The notes under the pieces: generated by a model
Told to the model about the DNA's origin: nothing
Databases searched by the model: none
The model's input: the letters and a program-made list of their open reading frames with translations, nothing else
Shown here: in pieces, positions 12,802 through 18,425 of the stretch
How the letters are laid out: each line of letters opens with the position of its first letter
How positions within the stretch are numbered: the stretch's first letter is position 1
Source of the DNA: JALHNF01 sp039809305
Lineage (GTDB): Bacteria; Patescibacteriota; Minisyncoccia; Phycocordibacterales; UBA5272
NCBI GenBank assembly: GCA_039809305.1
Contig: JBDHUT010000007.1
Location: 1 to 18,425, forward strand
Direction of reading: 5' to 3'
DNA length: 18,425 nucleotides
Program-made: the position numbers and the translations under genes

Positions 12802-13437
12802 ATGCAAAAACAAAAATGTGAATTGTGTAGCATGGAGGCAACACATAAAAAAGAATCAGAGGCAGAAACACATTTCTATTGTGATCATCATAAGGTAGAG
12901 GGTTCTGTAAAAATTTTCAATGTAGTACAAGAATCAGAATTCAAGAAACTTGCTCCTCTGCTTTCCATCTTTGTTCTTATTGGGGTTCTGGTCGGAGTAA
13001 CTTCTTATATACAGAGTGACTTTTCGGGGATGAATATAATGATGCTTCTGATGGGGTATTTCTTTTGCGTCTTTGGTTTATTTAAGTTGATAAATCTAAA
13101 GAATTTTGCTGAAGCATATATGTCATACGATGTAATTGCGATGAAATCAAAAGGGTATGCTTACTTATATCCATTTATTGAAATCGGTCTCGGGGTTTCG
13201 TACTTTTTCTATTTTGGTGGAGTATATAGAGATATTTTTACTTTTATATTGATGGCAATAGGAACTTATGGAGTATGGAAAGTATTAAGAAATAAAGAAC
13301 AAATACCTTGTGCGTGTCTTGGAATGGTGTTTCATGTTCCTATGACAAAAGTAACTCTGTTTGAGAATCTTTTTATGGCGGCGATGACTCTTTATATGGT
13401 CTTAACGTATATGCAGATGGGAAATATGACAATGTAG
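12802..13437 (+). CDS. MauE/DoxX-like membrane protein with Cys/His N-terminal domain
   Basis: The product has 211 residues. Residues 1-31 form a small metal-binding-like module: C6xxC9, then C27-x-H29-H30. Four to five hydrophobic segments follow (about 50-68, 80-95, 118-138, 143-158, 185-203). The segment PCACLGMVFHVPMTKVTLFEN, between the last two, matches the Cys-containing loop of MauE/DoxX-type redox-associated membrane proteins (usual CGCLG...F..P.SKVTLFEN). The family is linked to thiol redox or metal handling in the membrane; its exact role is uncertain. The gene starts 3 nt after csoR, so it is probably under the same copper control. The Cys/His N-terminus may pass or sense metal ions. 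Met-rich at the C-terminal end. Confidence 0.75.
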   Translation: MQKQKCELCSMEATHKKESEAETHFYCDHHKVEGSVKIFNVVQESEFKKLAPLLSIFVLIGVLVGVTSYIQSDFSGMNIMMLLMGYFFCVFGLFKLINLKNFAEAYMSYDVIAMKSKGYAYLYPFIEIGLGVSYFFYFGGVYRDIFTFILMAIGTYGVWKVLRNKEQIPCACLGMVFHVPMTKVTLFENLFMAAMTLYMVLTYMQMGNMTM

Positions 13438-13470
13438 TTTTTCTGAAGGTATAATTAATATAAATAAAAT

Positions 13471-13887
13471 ATGAACTATAAAATAACAACAATAATTCTT
13501 GCAGTCGTTTTAGTAATAGTGTATGTATCAAAACCAGGTAACTTTTTTTCTTTTTACAATAATAGGATAATGACAGAAAGTAATATGGGTGGAATGCAAG
13601 ATATGCATAGGATGTCTGACGGTTCTATGATGCATAATAGTCAAAAAATGAATATGGGAAACATGATGATGGATATGACTGTTAATATGAAAGGTAAAAA
13701 AGGAAAAGAGTTAGAGAAAGCATTCATAGCTGAAATGATCCCACATCATCAAGGTGCGGTAGATATGGCTAAGCTTCTCTTGGAAGATACAACAATTCGT
13801 CCGGAGCTCGTGAAATTTGCAAATGATATTATCACAGCGCAAGAAGGGGAAATAAAGCAGATGCAAGAATGGCTAAAAAGTTATTAG
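13471..13887 (+). CDS. Met/His-rich DUF305 copper-binding protein
   Basis: The product has 138 residues. Residues about 5-20 (ITTIILAVVLVIVYVS) are an N-terminal membrane anchor or signal. Residues 32 to about 75 are extremely Met-rich with interspersed His (NMGGMQDMHRMSDGSMMHN, then MGNMMMDM). The C-terminal part carries one DUF305 repeat with AFIAEMIPHHQGAVDMAKLLL and IITAQEGEIKQMQEWL. DUF305 proteins are four-helix, ferritin-like, exported, and often found with copper genes; CopM is an example. Met and His clusters favour Cu(I)/Cu(II) capture outside the membrane. TATAAT at 13450-13455 may give a separate promoter, but the 33-nt distance to the previous gene also allows read-through. It adds an extracytoplasmic sink to the cytoplasmic metallothionein. 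Confidence 0.85.
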   Translation: MNYKITTIILAVVLVIVYVSKPGNFFSFYNNRIMTESNMGGMQDMHRMSDGSMMHNSQKMNMGNMMMDMTVNMKGKKGKELEKAFIAEMIPHHQGAVDMAKLLLEDTTIRPELVKFANDIITAQEGEIKQMQEWLKSY

Positions 13888-13914
13888 TCACTATAATATT
13901 GCGTCAACTATAGA

Positions 13915-14475
13915 ATGCCAGTAGAAATTTTAGTTCTAATAGCAAGTATTTTGGCCCTAATAGGGAATGTACCTTACTTATTAGATGTCTTAAGAAAAAA
14001 AGTTCAACCACATCCATACACATGGTTTGTGTGGACGCTTGTATCTGGAATTGTATTTTTTGGTCAAGTTGCAAAGGGTGCAGGTATTGGCGCTATACCA
14101 ACCTTTGTGGCAGAAGTTTTTACGCTTATTATTTTTCTTCTGTCTCTTAGGTATGGATTTAAGAATATTCAAAGAGTAGATACATATTTTTTTATTTTGG
14201 CACTCTTAGGTATCATCCCGTGGATACTCACAAAAGATCCAACTATTTCTGTTATTGTTGCTGTGTCAATTGACCTTATTGCTTTTGTTCCAACATTACG
14301 AAAGACGTGGAGATATCCAAGTACTGAGTCATCTCTTTTGTACAGTATGAATGTGTTACGACATATCCTCACTTTGTTTTCGCTCCAGACTTATAATATC
14401 GCTACAACACTGCATTCGATTGCAATGATCACAACAAATTCTTTAATGGTTATCTTTTTGGCAAGAAAAAAATAA
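13915..14475 (+). CDS. PQ-loop-like multispanning membrane protein
   Basis: The product has 186 residues with about seven hydrophobic segments. The first half has IGNVPYLLDVLRKKVQPHPYTWFVWTLVSG; the second has IAFVPTLRKTWRYPSTESSLLYSMNVLRH. Both halves show a helix with a central Pro, a basic short loop and an aromatic/Ser-rich second helix. This is the internal repeat typical of PQ-loop/SWEET-like transporters (here NVPYL and FVPTL in place of PQ). A substrate cannot be inferred. The gene starts 27 nt after the DUF305 stop, with a TATAAT-like box nearby (about 13893-13898), so it may or may not belong to the copper operon. Its stop lies 10 nt from the convergent dehydrogenase gene. Confidence 0.65.
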   Translation: MPVEILVLIASILALIGNVPYLLDVLRKKVQPHPYTWFVWTLVSGIVFFGQVAKGAGIGAIPTFVAEVFTLIIFLLSLRYGFKNIQRVDTYFFILALLGIIPWILTKDPTISVIVAVSIDLIAFVPTLRKTWRYPSTESSLLYSMNVLRHILTLFSLQTYNIATTLHSIAMITTNSLMVIFLARKK

Positions 14476-14485
14476 ATCTCAGTAT

Positions 14486-16144
14486 TTAATCATTACCTTT
14501 TCGCATAAAGGTTTCAATATCTCCGAAAGTGCCGCCAACTTTTTTTCCAGGATTAAATATATAGTTTAGGTCGAAGACCTCTTTTGTTTTCTTGAAAAGA
14601 TCGCAGATTTCAGCTCCAAACATTTGCTGTAAAAATGGAGTACGAATAATACCATCATTATGTTCTGCGGTAATGGAGCCTTTGTAAGCACTAATGAGTG
14701 TGTACACTTTTTTCGATATTTCTATTATGATCTTTCGGGCCTCAGGTATGTTTAAATCCATAAGGGGGATAATGTGAAAGTTCCCATCGCCAGCATGACC
14801 TGCAATAGTATAGGTGAGTTTGTATTCTTGCAGAATGTTTTGTAATTCAGGTAAAAAGGTTGCCATATGCTCAGGTCTCACTATAATGTCATCAATAAAC
14901 GGGGCAGTGCGTTTGCCTGTCATATGTTTTCTTAACATATTGAAACTTTCACGACGTATTTTCCAATATTTCTCAGCCTCAGCAATATTTTTTGCGATAT
15001 GGGATTTAAATCCATATATGTCAGCAATTTTCTTTGTTTTCTCTAGTTGAGTACGAACAAGTTCTTTATTGTCTCCAGAGAACTCAATCAGTAAGGTTAA
15101 TTTTGGAATTCCGCCGGATGCAATCATCCACGCTTCTGGTAGAAAACTTAGTCCAAGTTTAATGGTTTGTTTAAATCCAAGATATGTAAAGAAATCAAAA
15201 AAGAAACGAACTGCAAGTTTCATGCTGTAATCATCGTATGACTCAAAACTATCAGGTTTTAATTTCACAATATCTCGAACTATTTCACCTAAGTTCTGTA
15301 GTGTCGGCATAAAAATAGCGATGATATTTTTTTCCTTTTCGATAGGCACAAGACTAAAGGTTATTTCTGTAATAATTCCAAGTGTACCCTGAGATCCTGT
15401 GATCAGTTTGCAGAGATCAAATGTTTGTGTTTTCTCGTTCCAGATATTCCACAATGCATACCCGGCAGAATTTTTGGAAACGTTCGGTTTTGCGTTTTTT
15501 ATTTTTTCTTCATGCTCTTGTATGAGATCATATATTTTTCGGTAAAGATTTCCTTCAAATGTATGTTCTTTTGTTTTTACATCAAGCTCTTGTTTTGAAA
15601 GAGGAGATATTTCATAAACATTACCATCGGTAAAAATAACTTTAAGTTTTTTTACATACCGATCAGTTTTACCAAACTTAATTGTTTTTTCTCCAGCACT
15701 GTTGTTGCTCACCATGCCGCCAACAGTACAGAGTTCTTTTGAAGCGGTGTAGCTTGGTAGTATGGCATCAAAACGTAATGTTGCTTTTTCAAAGTCACGA
15801 TAGTAACAACCTGGCTCAACAATTGCTTCATGCTCATTGACATCGATAATTTTATTAATATATTTTGTAAAATCGAGAATAATTGAATTATTTATTGGAC
15901 CTCCTGACATATCGGTACCTGCGGACCGGGCTGTAATAGAAAGTGTTGGAAATTCTTTTTTATACTCATTTACAAAACTGATGACTTTTTGAATATCTTG
16001 TGTGTGTTTTGGGTAGATGACTACTTCAGGCATCATCTCAAAAATACTAGCGTCCCGGGAATATTTTTTTAGGGTTTCGGGATCAAATAAAACCTCACCT
16101 TCGATGAGGGAAAAAAGTTTTTCAAAAATAAATACATCGTTCAT
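14486..16144 (-). CDS. GlcD-type FAD-dependent 2-hydroxyacid dehydrogenase
   Basis: The product has 552 residues. The N-terminal PCMH-type FAD-binding half includes ARSAGTDMSGG (72-82), IVEPGC, TVGGMVSNNSAGEKTIKFGKT and GSQGTLGIITEITFSL. The C-terminal cap half has the conserved IAGHAGDGNFHIIP and AEHNDGIIR, ending FNPGKK. This is the order of glycolate oxidase subunit GlcD and D-lactate dehydrogenases, which oxidise 2-hydroxyacids to 2-oxoacids and pass electrons to a carrier. There is no fused Fe-S domain with CxxCxxC, and no partner subunit is in the window. A stretch of about 30 aromatic/hydrophobic residues (FFFDFFTYLGFKQTIKLGL) may touch the membrane. The start ATG 16144 lacks a good Shine-Dalgarno sequence; a TATACT about 30 nt upstream is a possible -10 box. 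Confidence 0.85.
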   Translation of the reverse strand: MNDVFIFEKLFSLIEGEVLFDPETLKKYSRDASIFEMMPEVVIYPKHTQDIQKVISFVNEYKKEFPTLSITARSAGTDMSGGPINNSIILDFTKYINKIIDVNEHEAIVEPGCYYRDFEKATLRFDAILPSYTASKELCTVGGMVSNNSAGEKTIKFGKTDRYVKKLKVIFTDGNVYEISPLSKQELDVKTKEHTFEGNLYRKIYDLIQEHEEKIKNAKPNVSKNSAGYALWNIWNEKTQTFDLCKLITGSQGTLGIITEITFSLVPIEKEKNIIAIFMPTLQNLGEIVRDIVKLKPDSFESYDDYSMKLAVRFFFDFFTYLGFKQTIKLGLSFLPEAWMIASGGIPKLTLLIEFSGDNKELVRTQLEKTKKIADIYGFKSHIAKNIAEAEKYWKIRRESFNMLRKHMTGKRTAPFIDDIIVRPEHMATFLPELQNILQEYKLTYTIAGHAGDGNFHIIPLMDLNIPEARKIIIEISKKVYTLISAYKGSITAEHNDGIIRTPFLQQMFGAEICDLFKKTKEVFDLNYIFNPGKKVGGTFGDIETFMRKGND

Positions 16145-16220
16145 AGTATACGTAAAAAAAGTAATAATCTTACCCTAGTATACTATTTTAATCCTTATAA
16201 ATAAATGCTAAAAAAGAAAA

Positions 16221-16249
16221 TTGACATATAGTTTTGAGACACATATTAT
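16221..16249 (+). promoter_or_regulatory. Near-consensus sigma-70 promoter
   Basis: A perfect TTGACA (16221-16226), a 17-nt spacer and TATTAT (16244-16249) predict a start near 16256, about 8 nt before the GTG at 16265. It is the best promoter match in the window. A single ATACCCC half-site (16256-16262) follows but is not palindromic. Confidence 0.8.
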
Positions 16250-16264
16250 AGACGTATACCCCTT

Positions 16265-16468
16265 GTGATACCTGCCGTTTATCATGAATATCGTTGTAAA
16301 AAATGTAACAAACTTTTTTTCAAAGGTGTTCTTGTAGATAGTGAGGTTGAGGTGAAGTGTAAAAAGTGTGGGCATGTTGAAGTTTTAAAAGGAGTCGACT
16401 CAAGTAAGCTCATCTGTTTAAAACATCCGTGCCCAAACAGAGTAATACTTCCAAGTGACAATGTGTAG
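16265..16468 (+). CDS. Small Com-like zinc-ribbon protein
   Basis: The product has 67 residues and starts at GTG (no in-frame ATG exists). Two CxxC pairs, C11xxC14 and C32xxC35, are separated by 17 residues: YRCKKCNKLFFKGVL and VEVKCKKCGHVEVL. This matches the zinc ribbon of Com, the phage Mu translational regulator of mom, and of many small uncharacterised bacterial ribbons. Two further Cys (about 51 and 55) are near the C-terminus. Roles in the family include RNA or DNA binding. It is driven by a very strong promoter with almost no leader, and is closed by its own terminator before nrdD, so high expression of a small regulator is likely. A regulator of nrdD is possible but unsupported. Confidence 0.7.
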   Translation: MIPAVYHEYRCKKCNKLFFKGVLVDSEVEVKCKKCGHVEVLKGVDSSKLICLKHPCPNRVILPSDNV

Positions 16469-16503
16469 GTGTGTGAAGTAAAGTGATAAGAGAGGTTCTC
16501 GAA

Positions 16504-16532
16504 ACCCACCATATTAATGGCGGGTATTTTTG
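16504..16532 (+). terminator. Terminator between the zinc-ribbon gene and nrdD
   Basis: ACCCACCA (16504-16511) pairs with TGGCGGGT (16518-16525) with one A-C mismatch, followed by ATTTTTG. It lies about 35 nt after the zinc-ribbon stop. It could also act as an attenuator for nrdD. Confidence 0.6.
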
Positions 16533-16556
16533 TGTAAAAAATTAAATAAATATAGT

Positions 16557-18176
16557 ATGAAATCAATTGAGTATGTACAAAAACGAGACGGTAGGATTGT
16601 TCCTTTTGATAGTTTTAAAATAATAACCGCTCTTAAGAAAGCATCTGAAGCTACTGGCGAAATGAATGATTCAGATATCAAAAAGATAGCAGTATATATT
16701 GAAAAACAAATAAACACACTAGCAGAACTTTTTACTGTTGAAAAAATTCAAGATCTCGTTGAAGTCGAACTCATGCGTGGAGGATTTCCTGTAACCGCTA
16801 AAGCGTATATTTTGTATCGAGAAAAAAGACGGCAAGCTCGAGAAAATAAATATGCGTTTGTTGATGTTGAAAAAACAATGGACGAATATCTTAGTAAGTC
16901 CGACTGGCGAGTAAACGCAAACGCAAATCAAGGGTACTCACTTGGAGGACTTATTTTGAATGCTTCTGGAAAATTGATTGCAAACTATTGGCTCAATAAG
17001 ATTTATAGTGAAAAAATAAGAACTGCTCACACAGAAGGTGATATGCATATTCATGACTTGGATATGTTTTCTGGATATTGCGCAGGGTGGAGTTTACGAC
17101 AATTGCTTGAGGAAGGTTTTAATGGTGTGCCGGGGAAGACAGAGTCATTACCGCCAAAACATCTTGAGTCAGCGCTCTCGCAGATGGTTAATTTTTTAGG
17201 CACACTTCAAAATGAATGGGCTGGAGCGCAAGCTTTTTCTTCTTTTGACACATATCTGGCTCCTTATGTGAAGAAGGATAATATGTCGTATAAACAAGTA
17301 AAACAAGCAATTCAGCAGTTTGTATTTAATTTAAACGTACCGTCACGATGGGGAACACAAACACCATTTACCAATATTACGCTTGACTGGGTGTGTCCAA
17401 ACGATATGAAAAATCAGAAACTTGTCATTGGGAAAAAAGACAGTGAATTTTCGTACGGGGAATGTCAGGCGGAAATGGATATGATAAATAGGGCTTTTAT
17501 TGAAGTTATGACAGAGGGTGATGCAAATGGCCGTATTTTTACATTTCCTATTCCTACCTATAACATCACAAAAGATTTTGATTGGGACAATGAAAACGCT
17601 CAAGCACTCTTTGAAATGACAGCAAAATTTGGTATTCCATATTTCCAAAATTTTATGAATTCTGATTTGAATCCGAGCGATGTTCGTAGTATGTGTTGCC
17701 GACTTCAGCTTGACCTAAGAGAGTTGCGTGCTCGCGGAGGCGGACTTTTTGGATCTGCTGAGATGACGGGAAGTATTGGTGTAGTGACTCTCAACATGCC
17801 ACGTATTGGATTTTTATCAAAGACAAAAGAAGAATTTTTTGAGAGACTCGGAGACCTTATGGAAACAGCAAAAGAGTCATTGGAATTAAAACGTAAAATT
17901 GTAGTACAAAATATTGAACAAGGGCTTCTTCCGTACACAAAACGATATTTAAAGTCACTCAATAATCACTTCGCTACTATTGGACTCAACGGCATGAATG
18001 AAGCTGTACTTAATTTTATTGGAAAAGATATTTCTACAAAAGAAGGAACAGATTTTTCTCTTGAGGTCTTGGAGTTTATGAGAAAGAAACTTTCAGATTT
18101 CCAAGAAGAAACCGGAAATTTGTATAACCTTGAAGCAACTCCAGCTGCACCAGAAACCCATCGGTATCCTCAATAG
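16557..18176 (+). CDS. nrdD: Anaerobic ribonucleoside-triphosphate reductase, C-terminally truncated
   Basis: ATG 16557 is preferred to an upstream TTG at 16530 because MKSIEYVQKRDGRIVPFD is the usual start of the ATP-cone domain (residues about 3-92), which carries allosteric ATP/dATP control. The catalytic barrel follows with HTEGDMHIHDLD, the active-site Cys in FSGYCAGWSLRQLL, CCRLQLDLRELRARGGGLFGSAEMTGSIGVVTLNMPRI with the second active-site Cys, and TGNLYNLEATPA (about 519-530). After this, similarity ends and the frame stops at residue 539. Full-length NrdD has about 600-700 residues; the missing part holds the zinc-binding Cys4 site and the glycyl-radical loop. As written the enzyme cannot form its radical. 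The break coincides with a rise in G+C, so it is a rearrangement or an assembly join. Confidence 0.85.
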   Translation: MKSIEYVQKRDGRIVPFDSFKIITALKKASEATGEMNDSDIKKIAVYIEKQINTLAELFTVEKIQDLVEVELMRGGFPVTAKAYILYREKRRQARENKYAFVDVEKTMDEYLSKSDWRVNANANQGYSLGGLILNASGKLIANYWLNKIYSEKIRTAHTEGDMHIHDLDMFSGYCAGWSLRQLLEEGFNGVPGKTESLPPKHLESALSQMVNFLGTLQNEWAGAQAFSSFDTYLAPYVKKDNMSYKQVKQAIQQFVFNLNVPSRWGTQTPFTNITLDWVCPNDMKNQKLVIGKKDSEFSYGECQAEMDMINRAFIEVMTEGDANGRIFTFPIPTYNITKDFDWDNENAQALFEMTAKFGIPYFQNFMNSDLNPSDVRSMCCRLQLDLRELRARGGGLFGSAEMTGSIGVVTLNMPRIGFLSKTKEEFFERLGDLMETAKESLELKRKIVVQNIEQGLLPYTKRYLKSLNNHFATIGLNGMNEAVLNFIGKDISTKEGTDFSLEVLEFMRKKLSDFQEETGNLYNLEATPAAPETHRYPQ

Positions 18177-18327
18177 CCTGGGGTTCGACGATGAACTGCT
18201 GGCCTGGATTGAGAAAACAGTAAGTGCCGGGTTCATTCCCGAGAAACAAGGCCGGTTGTACCAGACCGCGAGAACAATCAAAGAACTGTTGCCATTACTG
18301 GTAGATACTGGCCTTCAGCGTAAGTGA
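18130..18327 (+). CDS. Remnant or tail of an unrelated gene after the nrdD break
   Basis: A frame overlapping the end of nrdD is open to TGA 18325-18327. From about 18,156 it gives convincing alpha-helical protein, GILNSLGFDDELLAWIEKTV followed by an amphipathic TARTIKELLPLLVDTGLQ. The nominal TTG start at 18130 lies inside nrdD-derived sequence, so the real start is missing: this looks like the 3' end of another gene joined to the 5' part of nrdD. I do not recognise the family. Base composition is richer in G+C than in nrdD and closer to positions 1-1,300. Confidence 0.35.
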   Translation: MKQLQLHQKPIGILNSLGFDDELLAWIEKTVSAGFIPEKQGRLYQTARTIKELLPLLVDTGLQRK

Positions 18328-18329
18328 GA

Positions 18330-18425
18330 ATGGATCTCGTATTAGAGTACGTTAATCACCATTTTCATGAGATGACGGCATGCCACAGAACACCAAGCAG
18401 CTACGATCAGCTCCTGTCTTCTTCC
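18330..18425 (+). CDS. Start of an unknown gene running off the window
   Basis: ATG 18330 opens a frame that continues to the window edge (32 codons). The product begins MDLVLEYVNHHFHEMTACHR. It starts 2 nt after the stop of the preceding remnant, as in an operon, but has no clear Shine-Dalgarno sequence. Too short to assign. Confidence 0.35.
   Translation, partial: MDLVLEYVNHHFHEMTACHRTPSSYDQLLSSS

Noticed and set aside
16256..16275. A second CsoR operator near the zinc-ribbon gene
   Set aside because: Only one ATACCCC half-site exists; the other side (TGATACC) is not its complement.
1..18425. CRISPR array, insertion sequence or rRNA
   Set aside because: No regularly spaced direct repeats, transposase-like frame with terminal repeats, or rRNA-like sequence was seen.

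Overview
The window reads as part of a small-genome, AT-rich bacterium, most likely a member of the Candidate Phyla Radiation (Patescibacteria, Parcubacteria-like). This is inferred from compact and overlapping genes, many short lineage-specific proteins, several start codons lying only 6-8 nt after a -10 box, and the mix of gene families. UGA, UAA and UAG all appear to act as stops. Most of the window (about 1,340-18,150) is AT-rich. Positions 1-1,330, 10,014-10,420 and everything after about 18,150 are visibly richer in G+C.

Layout. (1) 1-1,430: 3' end of a deoxyribosyltransferase-like gene, a terminator, a long perfect inverted repeat, an unrecognised 211-aa gene and two further terminators. 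(2) 1,504-2,004: a small membrane-anchored protein. (3) 2,249-8,170: five co-directional genes coupled by a 1-nt gap or by overlaps of 4-14 nt. They encode a divergent SAM hydroxide adenosyltransferase-like protein, an enolase paralogue with a changed active site, a guanylate-kinase-like P-loop kinase, a glutamine-dependent asparagine synthetase-type enzyme and a large nucleotidyltransferase-like protein. A leader of about 130 nt with several stem-loops precedes them. The set looks like an uncharacterised small-molecule pathway; no product can be named. A convergent sulfotransferase gene follows, then a divergent unknown gene. (4) 9,476-10,013: 538 nt without a gene, with a strong terminator and two other inverted repeats, possibly a small RNA. 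(5) 10,014-10,420: a short gene that appears frameshifted. (6) 10,515-12,182: a KefB/CPA2-type cation antiporter with a C-terminal nucleotide-binding domain.

(7) 12,268-14,475: a compact copper-handling cluster. A promoter carries a CsoR-type palindrome exactly between its -35 and -10 boxes. It drives a 27-residue, 9-cysteine metallothionein-like mini-gene, then a CsoR-family Cu(I) repressor, a MauE/DoxX-like membrane protein with a Cys/His-rich N-terminus, a Met/His-rich DUF305 protein, and a PQ-loop-like membrane protein. No copper-exporting ATPase is present in the window, which suggests sequestration rather than export. (8) 14,486-16,144, minus strand: a GlcD-type FAD-dependent 2-hydroxyacid dehydrogenase. 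(9) 16,221-18,176: a near-consensus promoter, a Com-like zinc-ribbon gene, a terminator, and an anaerobic ribonucleotide reductase (nrdD) that loses its glycyl-radical C-terminus at a sharp junction with unrelated, G+C-richer sequence. The junction is either a rearrangement or an assembly chimera.

The items most worth pursuing are the metallothionein mini-gene with its CsoR operator, and the five-gene operon built around an enolase paralogue.
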